The notes under the pieces are model-generated. The model was given only the letters and a program-made list of their open reading frames with translations. It was not told where the DNA came from and made no database searches. From the NCBI RefSeq assembly GCF_003252755.1, contig NZ_QEPT01000006.1:83546-147545 (forward strand): DNA of 64,000 nt. Reading direction: 5' to 3'. Below are positions 27,725 through 39,400 of the stretch, one piece after another. The stretch is from Haemophilus parainfluenzae (GTDB lineage: Bacteria; Pseudomonadota; Gammaproteobacteria; Enterobacterales; Pasteurellaceae). The position numbers and the translations under genes are program-made. Within the stretch, counting starts at the first letter, position 1, and each line of letters opens with the position of its first letter.

Positions 27725-27806
27725 AAGTCCTAAGGGAATCGCTACCCCTTGATTAATTTAAAGCACATTAATGTGCCATTTTTTCCATAGACAGATAAAA
27801 AAACAC

Positions 27807-27846
27807 AAAGTGCGGTTAAAAACATCATCATTTTTGACCGCACTTT
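27807..27846 (-). terminator. Uptake-signal terminator of the malic enzyme gene
   Basis: AAAGTGCGGTTAAAAA (27807-27822) pairs with TTTTTGACCGCACTTT (27831-27846), apart from one mismatch, 12 bp after the stop codon. Confidence 0.88.
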
Positions 27847-27858
27847 GAAAGAGAAGGA

Positions 27859-29133
27859 TTAAGCTGCAACTAATGCTTTTAATTGTTTTTCATAAGCTGC
27901 CCAATCGGTAATTGGACGGGTTGCCACACCTGTTTCCATTGCTTTTTTCGCTACCGCAGAAGACACTGTAAATAATAAACGAGGATCGAACGGAGTCGGA
28001 ATTACATAATCCGGCCCAAATGATAACGCACCATAATTAGCAATAATTTCTAATGGAACCGGTTCTTTCGCAAGACTCGCAATGGCATGAGAAGCTGCTA
28101 ATTTCATTTCCTCATTAATCGCTGTTGCGCCTACGTCTAATGCACCACGGAATAAGAATGGGAAACAAAGCACGTTATTTACTTGGTTTGGATAGTCGGA
28201 ACGACCAGTACAAACAATCGCATCTGGACGTACGGCTTTAGCTTCATCTGGGGTAATTTCAGGCACAGGGTTAGCTAATGCAAGAATTAATGGATTTTCT
28301 GCCATGGTTTTCACCATTTCAGGTTTTAACGCACCCGCTTTAGAACAACCTAAGAACACATCGGCTCCCTTAACGGCATCCGCTAATGTGCGCCAACCAT
28401 TATCTTCAATGGCATAAAATTGTTTAGTTTCATCCATGTTATCGCCACGGCCTTTGAAAATCACACCTTTAGAGTCACACATGGTGATATTTTCTTTTTT
28501 GAAACCTAATGCACGAAGCAAGTTAGTACAAGCAATAGCTGAAGCACCTGCGCCATTTACTACTAAGCGAACATCTGCAATATTTTTACCAATAATTTCT
28601 AAACCGTTTAATGCTGCTGCACCGACGATAATGGCAGTACCATGTTGGTCATCATGGAATACCGGAATTCCCATTCGTTCACGCAATGCTTTTTCAATGT
28701 GGAAACATTCCGGTGCTTTGATATCTTCAAGGTTAATCCCACCAAAAGTAGGTTCTAATGAAGCGATAATATCGATTAATTTATCTGGATCATGTTCATT
28801 GATTTCAATGTCGAATACATTGATGCCTGCAAATTTTTTGAACAATACCCCTTTCCCTTCCATAACAGGTTTGGAGGCAAGTGCCCCAATATTTCCTAAA
28901 CCTAATACAGCAGTACCATTTGAAATCACAGCCACTAAATTAGCACGTGCAGTATAACGGCTTGCAGCTGAAGGATCTTTTTCAATTTCGAGACAAGGCT
29001 CTGCAACACCTGGAGAATAAGCAAGGGCTAAATCATGTTGAGTTTCTAACGATTTGGTTGGGGTGACAGCAATTTTTCCTGGAATTGGGAATTCATGAAA
29101 ATCTAATGCAGCTTGGCGCAATTGTTCGCTCAT
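27859..29133 (-). CDS. maeB: Malic enzyme without phosphotransacetylase domain
   Basis: Malic enzyme decarboxylates malate to pyruvate, producing NAD(P)H. The 424-residue protein contains the N-terminal catalytic domain and NAD(P)-binding domain ([13 protein letters not shown]). It stops right after the malic-enzyme part ([10 protein letters not shown]), while E. coli MaeB continues with a ~330-residue phosphotransacetylase-like domain. A terminator follows at once, so this is a settled short form, similar in size to Bacillus YtsJ. The start is taken at 29133, with GGAG 8-9 bases before; the earlier ATG at 29154 lacks a ribosome site. Cofactor preference is not resolved. Confidence 0.9.
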   Translation of the reverse strand: MSEQLRQAALDFHEFPIPGKIAVTPTKSLETQHDLALAYSPGVAEPCLEIEKDPSAASRYTARANLVAVISNGTAVLGLGNIGALASKPVMEGKGVLFKKFAGINVFDIEINEHDPDKLIDIIASLEPTFGGINLEDIKAPECFHIEKALRERMGIPVFHDDQHGTAIIVGAAALNGLEIIGKNIADVRLVVNGAGASAIACTNLLRALGFKKENITMCDSKGVIFKGRGDNMDETKQFYAIEDNGWRTLADAVKGADVFLGCSKAGALKPEMVKTMAENPLILALANPVPEITPDEAKAVRPDAIVCTGRSDYPNQVNNVLCFPFLFRGALDVGATAINEEMKLAASHAIASLAKEPVPLEIIANYGALSFGPDYVIPTPFDPRLLFTVSSAVAKKAMETGVATRPITDWAAYEKQLKALVAA

Positions 29134-29247
29134 ATAAATATACTCCATTTTCACTTAGGTTAAATAAAATTTGCGCCATTATACTCTCTTTTTAAGAGAA
29201 TTTTGTGACATACCGCAAAAATTTTACAAATTTATTACAAAAATATG

Positions 29248-29263
29248 AGTGAAATCGACCACA
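29248..29263. promoter_or_regulatory. Weak CRP-like site between maeB and DUF1919 gene
   Basis: AGTGA and CCACA half-sites are 6 bp apart, each one base off TGTGA/TCACA. The flanks do not match well. Confidence 0.3.
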
Positions 29264-29333
29264 CCTCTGTCTTTTCTTCACATTCATAAGCAAAAACGTT
29301 ACTATATCGCAAAAAACATGCAGGATGTAAATA

Positions 29334-29963
29334 ATGAGTTTGTTTTCTAAATTTAGAAGTGCCATCAATAAATTACAACGGAAAGCGATTAACAAAACCT
29401 TTCAACAACAGTTAACCAACCAAGGCATGTCAGTAATTTCTGCAAACTGTGTTGGTGCATTTATTTTGCATGACCTAAATCAACCTTTTAATTCTCCATT
29501 TGTTAACCTTTATTTAGACCCAAGCGATTTTGTTCGATATCTACAAAACATCACATTCTATCAATCACAACCACTTCAATTTATACAAACAGAAAAACCG
29601 TACCCAGTTGGTCTATTAGGTGATCTTAAAGTGCACTTTATGCACTACCACTCCGAACAAGAAGCTAAGGAAAAATGGGATGCGCGCTCACAGCGTTTAG
29701 ATTTCGATAACTTATTTATTATGATGACTGATAAAGATGGTGGAAAAGGTGCAAAATATGAAGATTTGCAAGCCTTCGATAACTTGCCTTATCCAAACAA
29801 AGTCGTCTTTACCCACAAACCATATCCCGAATTAAAATCCGCGTTCTATATTAAAGGCTTTGAAAACGAAGACGAAGTGGGCGATTTATTTACTTTTTCC
29901 GGTTGGAATGGCGAAAAATATTACGACCAGTTTGATTACGTCAGCTGGTTCAATCAAAAATAA
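29334..29963 (+). CDS. DUF1919 family protein
   Basis: This 209-residue protein resembles DUF1919, a family often annotated with polysaccharide biosynthesis. It has no signal peptide or membrane helix. Visible blocks are SANCVGAFILHDL (about residues 36-48), SPFVNLYLDPSDFVRYL, YPVGLLGDLKVHFMHY and a C-terminal GWNGEKYYDQFDY. The function is not known; a glycan-modifying role is inferred from the family label only. An AGGATG ribosome site precedes the ATG. It lies 9 bp before rsuA on the same strand. Confidence 0.8.
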   Translation: MSLFSKFRSAINKLQRKAINKTFQQQLTNQGMSVISANCVGAFILHDLNQPFNSPFVNLYLDPSDFVRYLQNITFYQSQPLQFIQTEKPYPVGLLGDLKVHFMHYHSEQEAKEKWDARSQRLDFDNLFIMMTDKDGGKGAKYEDLQAFDNLPYPNKVVFTHKPYPELKSAFYIKGFENEDEVGDLFTFSGWNGEKYYDQFDYVSWFNQK

Positions 29964-29972
29964 GAGTTTACG

Positions 29973-30671
29973 ATGCGACTAGATAAATTTATTGCCGAGA
30001 ATACAGACTTAACCCGTTCACAAGCCACCAAAGCCATTCGCCAAAGTGCGGTCAAAATTAATGGTGAAATTGTGAAAAATGGTGCGACCAAAGTAAGCCC
30101 AGAAGATGAAATTTATTTTGAAGATGAATTGTTGCCTTGGGTAGAAGAAGGCCAATATTTTATGTTGCATAAGCCACAAGGCTACGTTTGCTCTCACGAT
30201 GATGGTGACTACCCAACCATTTATCAGTTCTTTGAACCGCCTCTTTCTGGCAAGTTACACAGTGCTGGTCGATTAGATGTGGATACCACAGGACTCGTGC
30301 TATTAACGGATGATGGTCAATGGTCACATCGTATTACTTCACCAAAACATCAATGCGAAAAAACCTATTTAGTCACTTTAGCCGATCCGGTTGAAAACCA
30401 TTATGCTTCAGCCTGTGAAGAAGGCATTCTGCTACGTGGCGAAAAAGAACCCACTAAGCCAGCGAAATTAGAAGTATTAGATGATTACAACGTTAATTTG
30501 ACTATCTCTGAAGGGCGCTATCATCAGGTGAAACGAATGTTTGCGGCTCTTGGTAATAAAGTGGTTGCGCTACATCGTTGGAGAATCGGCAACGTTGAAT
30601 TAGATGAAAGCTTAGAAGAAGGCGAATTTCGCCCACTCACGCAGGAAGAAATCGATAATTTAGTGAAATAA
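29973..30671 (+). CDS. rsuA: 16S rRNA pseudouridine(516) synthase RsuA
   Basis: RsuA converts U516 of 16S rRNA to pseudouridine. The 232-residue protein has an N-terminal S4 domain (1-60) and a catalytic domain with GRLDVDTTGL, whose Asp102 is at the same position as in E. coli. The bcr gene starts 1 bp after its stop, a pairing also seen in E. coli. Confidence 0.95.
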   Translation: MRLDKFIAENTDLTRSQATKAIRQSAVKINGEIVKNGATKVSPEDEIYFEDELLPWVEEGQYFMLHKPQGYVCSHDDGDYPTIYQFFEPPLSGKLHSAGRLDVDTTGLVLLTDDGQWSHRITSPKHQCEKTYLVTLADPVENHYASACEEGILLRGEKEPTKPAKLEVLDDYNVNLTISEGRYHQVKRMFAALGNKVVALHRWRIGNVELDESLEEGEFRPLTQEEIDNLVK

Positions 30672-30672
30672 T

Positions 30673-31872
30673 ATGAGCCAAAATATTAAACCTACTTTTA
30701 TTTTTATCGCCACGCTCGGCATCCTCTCAATGCTACCGCCTTTAGGCGTGGATATGTATATTCCGTCCTTTTTAAATATTGCCGAAGACTTAAATATCAA
30801 CTCCGAGCAAGTGCAGCACACGTTGACATTTTTTGCTTACGGTATGGCGGCAGGACAATTATTCTGGGGGCCTTTTGGTGATAGCTTTGGTCGTAAACCG
30901 ATTATTTTATTAGGGGTCATTATTGGTGCGATCACCGCTATTATTTTAACCGGCATTCATTCTATTGGTAGCTTCACTGCACTGCGTTTCATTCAAGGTT
31001 TCTTTGGTGCTGCGCCTGTTGTGCTTTCTGGGGCGTTATTACGAGATTTATTTAGCAAAGATCAACTGTCTCGAATCATGTCCACCATCACACTTGTCTT
31101 TATGATTGCACCACTTGTTGCACCTGTGATTGGCGGATATATTGTGAAATTTTTCCATTGGCACATGATTTTTTATGTGATTGGTGCGATGGGATTTCTT
31201 GCGGCATTGCTCGTCTTTTTCATTATTCCTGAAACCCATAAACAAGAAAATCGTATTCCACTTCGCCTAAATATCATTGCCCGTAACTTCATGATGCTTT
31301 CAAAACAAAAAGAAGTATTAGGTTATATGGCGGCCGCCTCTTTTGGTTTTGGTGGTTTATTTGCTTTCGTCACTGCTGGATCTATTGTCTATATCGGTAT
31401 TTATGGTATTCCAGTCGATCAATTCGGCTATTTCTTTATGATTAATATCGCTATTATGACAGCCACGTCTTATTTAAATGGGAAGTTTGTGCTGAAGTTA
31501 GGTGCGGAAACCATGTTACAAATTGGTATTGCGGTACAATTTATTTCAGGAATTTGGTTATTTTTAACCGCACTTTTTGATTTCGGTTTTTGGTCAATGG
31601 CTATTGGCGTAGCCTTTTTTGTCGGACAAAACCCGCTCATATCGTCCAATGCCACAGCCTCCATTTTAGAGAAATTCCCAACCATGGCTGGCACTGCCAA
31701 TTCATTAATGGGAAGTGTACGTTTTGGTGTCGGTGCGGTGATGGGTTCTCTAGTAGCAAGCTTTAAAATGGAAACCGCGGCACCAATGCTCTATACAATG
31801 GCAGCTTGCGTGGTTATTTCTGCCCTCTCTTACTATTTTCTGACTTATCGACATTCTAATTCAAGCAGCTAA
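30673..31872 (+). CDS. bcr: Bcr/CflA family drug efflux transporter
   Basis: This is a 399-residue MFS transporter with 12 predicted helices. The DHA1 signature is visible as the loop 2-3 motif GPFGDSFGRKPIILLGV (about residues 70-86) and the motif C region in helix 5 (LVAPVIGGYI). Relatives export bicyclomycin and other small molecules by proton antiport. It is translationally close to rsuA. Substrate is not deducible. Confidence 0.92.
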   Translation: MSQNIKPTFIFIATLGILSMLPPLGVDMYIPSFLNIAEDLNINSEQVQHTLTFFAYGMAAGQLFWGPFGDSFGRKPIILLGVIIGAITAIILTGIHSIGSFTALRFIQGFFGAAPVVLSGALLRDLFSKDQLSRIMSTITLVFMIAPLVAPVIGGYIVKFFHWHMIFYVIGAMGFLAALLVFFIIPETHKQENRIPLRLNIIARNFMMLSKQKEVLGYMAAASFGFGGLFAFVTAGSIVYIGIYGIPVDQFGYFFMINIAIMTATSYLNGKFVLKLGAETMLQIGIAVQFISGIWLFLTALFDFGFWSMAIGVAFFVGQNPLISSNATASILEKFPTMAGTANSLMGSVRFGVGAVMGSLVASFKMETAAPMLYTMAACVVISALSYYFLTYRHSNSSS

Positions 31873-32022
31873 ATACTAAAAATTTTGTTCATAGCTAATA
31901 AGCAATTATTAGATATGAATGGAAGTAATTGTTTCATTTAGAAGAGTATTTTTGTGTAATTTAAAGTGAATACAACAGTCTTTCATTAAATTTTACACAA
32001 AACTCAAATCAACCCCATGCTA

Positions 32023-32059
32023 ATAGATTATCTTGATTAATTTAATAGATTTTAATCGT
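32023..32059 (+). promoter_or_regulatory. OxyR-like site upstream of catalase
   Basis: Two ATAG elements at 32023-32026 and 32045-32048 are exactly 22 bp apart, as in the OxyR pattern ATAG-N7-CTAT-N7-ATAG-N7-CTAT; the CTAT halves are degenerate. The site abuts a -10-like TATGAT at 32073-32078, consistent with activation. The rest of 31873-32022 holds no gene. Confidence 0.55.
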
Positions 32060-32123
32060 CAAAACCTTTTTGTATGATATTTACGAAATTTATCCCCCTA
32101 TTGATTCATACAAGGAGTTAACT

Positions 32124-33650
32124 ATGAGTTTAAAATGCCCTTTTTCGCATTTATCTACTACAAACTTGACTATGGGCAATGGCGCTCCGGTAGCTGACAA
32201 CCAAAACAGTTTAACTGCCGGTCCTCGCGGTCCATTACTTTCTCAAGATTTATGGCTTAATGAAAAATTAGCTGATTTCGTACGTGAGGTTATTCCTGAG
32301 CGTCGTATGCACGCTAAAGGCTCCGGTGCATTTGGTACCTTTACTGTCATACACGACATTACTCAATATACTCGCGCAAAAATTTTCAGCGAAGTAGGTA
32401 AAAAAACAGAAATGTTCGCACGCTTTACCACTGTTGCGGGTGAACGTGGTGCAGCTGATGCTGAACGTGATATTCGTGGTTTCGCATTAAAATTTTATAC
32501 TGAGGAAGGTAACTGGGACTTAGTGGGTAACAACACACCGGTATTCTTCTTACGTGATCCTCGTAAATTCCCAGATTTAAACAAAGCAGTAAAACGCGAT
32601 CCACGTACCAATATGCGTTCAGCTACTAACAACTGGGATTTTTGGACATTATTACCTGAAGCATTACACCAAGTAACCATTGTTATGAGTGATCGTGGTA
32701 TTCCTGCAAGCTATCGCCATATGCATGGATTTGGTTCACACACTTACAGTTTTTGGAATGAGGCTGGTGAGCGTTTCTGGGTGAAATTCCACTTCCGTAC
32801 TCAACAAGGTATTAAAAATTTAACCGATGCAGAAGCTGCGGCTGTTATCGCCAATGATCGTGAAAGTCATCAACGCGATTTATATGAAGCAATCGAACGT
32901 GGTGATTTCCCTAAATGGACATTATATGTACAAATCATGCCTGAAGCAGATGCTGAAAAAGTACCTTATCATCCATTTGACTTAACAAAAGTGTGGCCCA
33001 AAAAAGATTATCCGTTAATTGAGGTAGGAGAGTTTGAGCTTAACCGTAATCCTGAAAACTTCTTTGCTGACGTAGAGCAATCTGCATTTGCACCAAGCAA
33101 TTTAGTTCCAGGTATCGGTGCAAGCCCAGATAAAATGTTACAAGCTCGTTTATTCAACTATGCAGATGCGCAACGTTATCGTTTAGGTGTGAACTATCGT
33201 CAAATTCCAGTAAACCGTCCACGTTGCCCTGTTCATAGCAACCAACGTGATGGACAAGGTCGTGTAGATGGTAACTATGGCAGCCTACCGCACTACGAGC
33301 CAAACAGCTTCAGCCAATGGCAACAACAACCAGACTTTGCTGAACCACCACTTCGCATTAATGGTGATGCAGCACACTGGGATTATCGGAACGATGATAA
33401 CGACTACTTCAGCCAACCGCGTGCATTATTTAACTTAATGAATCCAGAGCAAAAACAAGCATTATTCAACAATACTGCGGCTGCAATGGGTGATGCACCT
33501 GAGTTCATCAAATACCGTCATATCCGTAACTGCTACTGGTGTGAGCCAGCATATGGCGATGGTGTTGCAAAAGCATTGGGCTTAACCGTTGAAGATGCAT
33601 TAAAAGCACGTGAAACTGACCCAGCATTAGGTCAAGGTGGATTGTTATAA
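32124..33650 (+). CDS. hktE: Monofunctional haem catalase (HktE/KatA type)
   Basis: This catalase decomposes hydrogen peroxide in the cytosol. The 508-residue protein has the small-subunit catalase layout: active-site His in [12 protein letters not shown], the conserved [22 protein letters not shown] region, NNTPVFF, and the proximal haem ligand Tyr in [15 protein letters not shown]. Length equals H. influenzae HktE as I recall it. The ATG at 32124 has AAGGAG upstream; a TTG at 32070 is upstream in frame but lies in the promoter. An OxyR-like site precedes it. Confidence 0.96.
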   Translation: MSLKCPFSHLSTTNLTMGNGAPVADNQNSLTAGPRGPLLSQDLWLNEKLADFVREVIPERRMHAKGSGAFGTFTVIHDITQYTRAKIFSEVGKKTEMFARFTTVAGERGAADAERDIRGFALKFYTEEGNWDLVGNNTPVFFLRDPRKFPDLNKAVKRDPRTNMRSATNNWDFWTLLPEALHQVTIVMSDRGIPASYRHMHGFGSHTYSFWNEAGERFWVKFHFRTQQGIKNLTDAEAAAVIANDRESHQRDLYEAIERGDFPKWTLYVQIMPEADAEKVPYHPFDLTKVWPKKDYPLIEVGEFELNRNPENFFADVEQSAFAPSNLVPGIGASPDKMLQARLFNYADAQRYRLGVNYRQIPVNRPRCPVHSNQRDGQGRVDGNYGSLPHYEPNSFSQWQQQPDFAEPPLRINGDAAHWDYRNDDNDYFSQPRALFNLMNPEQKQALFNNTAAAMGDAPEFIKYRHIRNCYWCEPAYGDGVAKALGLTVEDALKARETDPALGQGGLL

Positions 33651-33687
33651 GTGCGGTCAATTTTATAGGCAGATTTTAAATCTAAAA

Positions 33688-33713
33688 ATAAAGGCGGGAT
33701 ATCCCGCCTTTAT
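33688..33713. terminator. Bidirectional terminator between catalase and agcS
   Basis: A perfect 26-bp palindrome, ATAAAGGCGGGAT then ATCCCGCCTTTAT, lies between convergent genes. Confidence 0.9.
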
Positions 33714-33728
33714 TGTGCCTATCAAAGT

Positions 33729-35168
33729 TTATTTCCAAATTCGATGATCTAATACTCGTTTTTTAATTTCAGGATAGAGGTCAATTTTAAATTCAGGCTC
33801 TTTTCCTTGTTTTAATTGACGCTGATAGTCTTTCATTAACTTCCACACAATCGGGGAAAGTAAAACAATCGCGACTAAGTTAATAATTGCCATCACAGCC
33901 ATCACCGTATCCGCAAAATTCCACACGACATTGCCTGATTTTACTGAACCGAAATAAACAAAGAACAATACCGATAAGCGGAAGAACCATACAAACCAAG
34001 GTTTATTTTTAATAAAGCGAATGTTACTTTCCGCATAAGCACAGTTACCAATGATAGAAGAATAAGCGAAAAGTAATAAAATAAAAGCCAGAAAATGCAC
34101 ACCAAATTCGCCGACATGATAACGTAATGCATTTTGCGTTAAAGAAATGCTTTTTAACGTTTCGCTACCATAGTTATCAGAAAGCAGGATAATCACCGCC
34201 GTACAAGTACAGACAATCATGGTATCCACAAACACACCGAGCATTTGCACTAAACCTTGGCTAACAGGGTGTTTTACGTGAGCTGCAGCAGCCGCATTTG
34301 GTGCAGAGCCCATCCCGGCTTCATTAGAGAATAATCCGCGCTTAATCCCCATCATCATGGCTTTAGACACTAAAGCGCCAAACATTCCACCAGCGGCGGA
34401 TTGGAAAGTAAAGGCACTTTTGTAAATATTAGCGATTACCGTTGGGATCATATCAATATGCATCCCTAAGATAATTACCGCCATGATTAAATAAAAGAGT
34501 GCCATCATCGGCACTACGCTACTAGAAATGGTCGCTATGCGTTTCACTCCACCAAAAATAATTACGGCGGTTAACACGACCAAAACAAGACCAACATATT
34601 CCCCTTGCCAGTTCCAAGCATTATTGGTTGCTTCAACAATAGAATTTGCTTGCACTGAATTGAATGCAAAACCAAAAGTAAAAATAAGTGATATAGCAAA
34701 AGCGGCCGACATACAACGAGATTTTAGACCTTGAGCAATATAATAAGCAGGCCCTCCACGAAAAGAACCATCTTTATCTTGAATTTTAAATACCTGTGCT
34801 AAAGTAGATTCTGCAAAAGCACTCGACATACCAATAAATGCAGTTACCCACATCCAGAACACCGCACCTTCACCACCAAGCGCAATAGCTGTTGCCACAC
34901 CACTGATATTACCGACACCAACTCGGCTGGCTAACCCTGTTGCAAATGCCTGGAATGGTGTTAAAGAATTCCCCTCAGTAGCACGTCCAAACCACATTTC
35001 ACGTATACTTGCAGGGAAAAGACGCAATTGTACTAAGCCTGTTGTAATCGTAAAAAATAGACCTACACCTAATAAAATAACAATGGTGATATTCCACAAT
35101 GGCTCATCAAGATGTTCGATAACCCATGTTAATCCTTGTTCAATCCAGTTCCCTAATTCTGTCAGCAT
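33729..35168 (-). CDS. agcS: Alanine/glycine:sodium symporter
   Basis: This 479-residue membrane protein of the AGCS family imports alanine or glycine with sodium. About 10-11 helices are seen, with family blocks TGLASRVGVGNISGVATAI (about 82-100), GGPAYYIAQGLKSR, and SNEAGMGSAPNAAAAAHVKHPVSQG. It lies downstream of nagK, separated from it by a terminator, so it probably has its own promoter in 35169-35217. The amino acid preference is inference. Confidence 0.93.
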   Translation of the reverse strand: MLTELGNWIEQGLTWVIEHLDEPLWNITIVILLGVGLFFTITTGLVQLRLFPASIREMWFGRATEGNSLTPFQAFATGLASRVGVGNISGVATAIALGGEGAVFWMWVTAFIGMSSAFAESTLAQVFKIQDKDGSFRGGPAYYIAQGLKSRCMSAAFAISLIFTFGFAFNSVQANSIVEATNNAWNWQGEYVGLVLVVLTAVIIFGGVKRIATISSSVVPMMALFYLIMAVIILGMHIDMIPTVIANIYKSAFTFQSAAGGMFGALVSKAMMMGIKRGLFSNEAGMGSAPNAAAAAHVKHPVSQGLVQMLGVFVDTMIVCTCTAVIILLSDNYGSETLKSISLTQNALRYHVGEFGVHFLAFILLLFAYSSIIGNCAYAESNIRFIKNKPWFVWFFRLSVLFFVYFGSVKSGNVVWNFADTVMAVMAIINLVAIVLLSPIVWKLMKDYQRQLKQGKEPEFKIDLYPEIKKRVLDHRIWK

Positions 35169-35217
35169 AAAAACCTCATAAAAAAATCAATCTCCTGATT
35201 GTAGAGTGATAAAAGAA

Positions 35218-35251
35218 AAAATCCAGTTTTCTTAGAAAAAAACTGGATTTT
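35218..35251 (-). terminator. Terminator of nagK
   Basis: AAAATCCAGTTTT (35218-35230) pairs with AAAACTGGATTTT (35239-35251); on the minus strand it is followed by a T-rich run, after the nagK stop. Confidence 0.85.
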
Positions 35252-35303
35252 TATCCCATAAAACAAAGTTTATTCAAATTTTTACTATATTTTTAGATTA
35301 AAT

Positions 35304-36221
35304 CTATTCACGCTTTAAAAATAACGCAGCCGCACCTCTAACACCACCTGAATCACCATGTTTTGCTTTCTTAATTGGTGGCACTTTAGCACTACGCATT
35401 AAGTGTGGAGGCAAAGCTTTGGGTAAGGCTTCATAAAGATAATCAAAATTCGATAAGCCACCACCCAGCACAATCATATGAGGATCAAATGCAGTGATGA
35501 TGTTACCGATAGAAATCGCCGCTAATTCAACAAAAATACGTACAAAATCAACCGCACTTTCCTCTTCTTCATAAAAACGGTCGATAATTTCTTTCGCTGA
35601 TAATGCCTCGCCTTTTAAGTCTCGGTACAACATTTCAAAACCGCGACCTGAAATATACGTATCCAAACAAGCTTGATTACCACAGCCACATTGATAAATA
35701 GGTGCTTTATCCCAGCCCAATAATTTTAAGGCATGATAGTTTAATTGAAGGTGACCTAACTCCCCTGCCATCCCGACTTGACCTGAATGAATTTTGCCAT
35801 TAATTACAAAACCACCACCAAAGCCAGTACCTAAAATCAGCCCTAATACAGAAGGATATTGAGTATTTTCTTCATCACAAGCTTCCGAGAGAGCAAAGCA
35901 ATTGGCATCATTTTCTGCCCGTACTTCACGGCCTAAAACGCGTTCAAGATCGGCTAAAATCGGCTTATTATCTGCAACGCGAATATTCGTCACTTCAGCA
36001 AGCCCAGTTGTTAAATTAACAAATCCAGGCAAACCTAAACCTACTGTGCCTTTTTCACCAAAGTGGGCATCGGCACGTTCTACTAGCATTTTGATCGCTT
36101 GTAACCAATCTTGATAATCTGTTTGTGGCGTTGGCACGCGTTCAGTATAACGTTTTTCTAATTTTTCATTAAAAGCAGCCAATTCAATCTTTGTGCCACC
36201 AATATCAATACCGTAATACAT
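35304..36221 (-). CDS. nagK: N-acetylglucosamine kinase (ROK family)
   Basis: NagK phosphorylates N-acetylglucosamine recovered from cell-wall recycling or the host. The 305-residue ROK protein has the ATP loop [10 protein letters not shown] (6-15), a sugar-binding region GELGHLQL, the zinc cluster CGCGNQAC, and [13 protein letters not shown]. The residue after the zinc cluster is Asp (CLD) where many ROK kinases have Glu. Length and layout match NagK; a broader hexokinase or fructokinase role cannot be excluded from sequence. Confidence 0.88.
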   Translation of the reverse strand: MYYGIDIGGTKIELAAFNEKLEKRYTERVPTPQTDYQDWLQAIKMLVERADAHFGEKGTVGLGLPGFVNLTTGLAEVTNIRVADNKPILADLERVLGREVRAENDANCFALSEACDEENTQYPSVLGLILGTGFGGGFVINGKIHSGQVGMAGELGHLQLNYHALKLLGWDKAPIYQCGCGNQACLDTYISGRGFEMLYRDLKGEALSAKEIIDRFYEEEESAVDFVRIFVELAAISIGNIITAFDPHMIVLGGGLSNFDYLYEALPKALPPHLMRSAKVPPIKKAKHGDSGGVRGAAALFLKRE

Positions 36222-36337
36222 ATTCTCTCCTCAAAGAGCGGTCAAAATTAACAGAATTTCCTCATCATATTTTCCTTGATATTTTAATGAAAATCTATGA
36301 CAAAAATCATATTTTAAATAAACACTGAAAAATAAAA

Positions 36338-36369
36338 AAAGACTGGTTTTATCTCTAAAACCAGTCTTT
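36338..36369 (-). terminator. Terminator of the adhesin gene
   Basis: AAAGACTGGTTTT (36338-36350) pairs perfectly with AAAACCAGTCTTT (36357-36369), with a T run on the minus strand, 37 bp after the adhesin stop. Confidence 0.92.
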
Positions 36370-36405
36370 AACTATTATCTAATAGATATTATTACTAAAT
36401 GGCTA

Positions 36406-39400
36406 TTACCATTGGTAACCAACACCTACAGAACCACCCACATCACCTTGGGTATTGGCATTACCTTGAAGTTTCAAGATAACTTTACCATTATCACTTG
36501 AACGTGAATAACCAATTGCTAGTGCATTTTGACCTTTGAAGGTACCTGCTGATGCTGCAACCATTGATTTACCCGGTAAGTAAACTTGTGGTAAACCAGC
36601 TGCTGCATTCGCACCGGCAATTCCTGCACGTGCTTCTTTATTGATCTTATTCATCTTACCGTAAACATCACCAAATTTATTGTCAATGTTTTGAACAGCT
36701 CGATGTAATTGTGAACCATTAACTGCATCTTTTGATGTCGCGTTAATATCACCATCTTTCACGTTAGTAATTTTTTGGTTACCCGCATTAACACCATTAT
36801 TGGTTACGCTAGGTCCTTTACCATTATTGGTTGTAATACCGTTATTATCAACTCGGGTTCCACCAACATTCACACTACCATTGTTATCAAGTGTAACATT
36901 GTTAGCTAACTGAACTTTTAACCCATTCTTACCATCATTAGTAATACGGATATTATCTTTAGAGGTTGCATCTTTTGCACCACCTTTGATATTCAAGTTA
37001 GAACCAAGAGTACGATTAACTGTTTTACCATCGTCGCCGGTAAATTTCAAGCCATCATCCAAAGTTGCTACTTCACGAGTATTATTGTTGCTATCTGTAT
37101 ATTTAATACGTTCAACAGGTTTACCCGCATCTTTCTCATTTACAGTTGTTGTACCGTTTTCGGTTCTTACTGTAATTGATGGAGATTTACCATCTGCACC
37201 TTTAGGACCAGTTAAGCCGATAGAACCATCTTTGCCGTTAATCACGACTGATGAACCATCTTTACCGTTTACGCCGACTTTACCATCAACGCCAGGTTTA
37301 CCATCTTTACCAACTGAACCAACTGTCACAGAATCAGATTTCAAGTCTTTATCTAAACCGATAACCACTTTACCATCTTTAGTCATCGTTTTGATGTTAG
37401 TTGCATCATAACGATCATCAGCTTTAGTACCTTCACCCACAATCTCAAGTTTCTCACCTAAGTTTTTGTGAATATCAGCACCGGATTGCGCACCAAAGTC
37501 TAAACCTTTATTAGTAAGCTCTACTTTAGTGTTGTGCAATTGTGAACCGTTTACAGCATCTTTAGATGTTGCACTAATATCACCATCTGCAACATTTACT
37601 ACTTTATTACCGCCGTTATCTAAACCTTTATTGGTTAAGGTAACGTTAGTTTTACCACCTTCGGTAGCTTTAATCGTAATTCCACCATCATTCATTGTGG
37701 TTTTACCTGTGGTTACTGAAGTAAAGTCAACATCATCTTTAGTTGCAACAGTATAGGTTGTACTACCATCTGCATTTTTCTTAGGTTCAACAGTCACGTT
37801 TTTGCCTGCAGCTACTTTCGTTGTAGCTTGAGCAATACCGTCTTTCAACTGTTTAACATTCACAGCATCGGTATCATCTTCACCGGCTTTAACATGAGTA
37901 ATGTTATTGCCACCAACGCTTACGTTACCACCAGAGATTGTTGTTCCACCATCTTTAAACTCGATTTTTTGACCATCTTTATTTGAGATAGAATCAATAT
38001 TTTTCAAGTCTTTAGCAAGTTGAACTTCTAAGGTACCTTTACCATCAGCTTTAACATTAACATTACCTGCTGCTGATTCAAATTTTTCAGATGCAGCTTT
38101 GTCAACACCTTCGCCTTTAATAGTAACTAAAGAATTTAATTTATGGCTATTCTCCACTTCATTATTGCCTGTAAATCTCAAGCCATCGTTAAGTGTTGCC
38201 ACTTCTTCTTTATCACCATTTGGTTTTTCGTAAACGATACGGGTCTTAGTTTTACCGTCTTTACCATCGTTACCATCAAGACCTGCTTGACCTTGAGCAA
38301 CGGTAATCTTACCGTTAGAACCATCTTTACCGTTAATGCCGATAGTACCGTCTTTACCATTTAAGGCAATGCCGTCTTTACCATCTTCACCTTTCAAGCC
38401 GATAGAGCCATCTTTACCGTTGATAGAGATACCATCTTTACCATTTTCACCTTTAACAGTGATAGTACCAGGTTCTTTATCATTACCAATGGTGACATCT
38501 TTGTTTAAGCCAACTTGTAATTTCGCTTTACCGTCTTCTTCGATAACTTTAGTGGTTACACTACCGTCACCTTTAACTGTTACAGTTTCACCAAGTTTAG
38601 CTTTAACATCTTTACCATTTTCGTCGGTTAAACCGAAGCCATTGTTAGTCAGATTTGTGATGCTTTCTTTTAAGTCGCCAACATTAACAGCGTTGTTTAA
38701 TGTGTCGCCTTGAGCATCTTTTAACTCAACTTTAGCGCCGTCTTTTTTCAAGCCACTATCAACATTAACGATTTGGTTACCGCCATTGTTGAGACCTTTA
38801 TCAGTTACGCTAACAGTTTTAGTACTATCTGCATCTTTTGGTGTAACGGTTAAGCCATTACCATCGATGACAGATTTATTACCTGTTGTTTCATCAATGA
38901 ATGTTGCACTAGTTAAGTCTTGTAGCTGTTTAGCCATTTTCAGAACTAACTTGCCGGCGTCATTGTCCACACGTAGGTTTTTATCAGTCACGGCTGCATT
39001 TGGATCTAACTTACCTAAAATTTCTAGCTCTTCATTAAGTTTCTTCGCAATAGAGTCACCTTTATCGCCTTTGAAACGCAAGCCATCATTTAAGGTCGCT
39101 ACTTCTTCTTTATCACCATTTGGTTTTTCGTAAACGATGCGAGTTTTGGTTTCACCATCTTTACCATCGTTACCATCAAGACCTGCTTTGCCTTGTGCAA
39201 CGGTGATCTTACCGTTAGAACCATCTTTACCGTTGATGCCGATAGTTCCGTCTTTACCATTTAAGGCAATGCCGTCTTTACCATCTTCACCTTTCAGACC
39301 GATAGTGCCATCTTTACCGTTGATAGAGATACCATCTTTACCATTTTCACCTTTAACAGTGATAGTACCTGGTTCTTTATCATTACCAATGGTTACGTCT

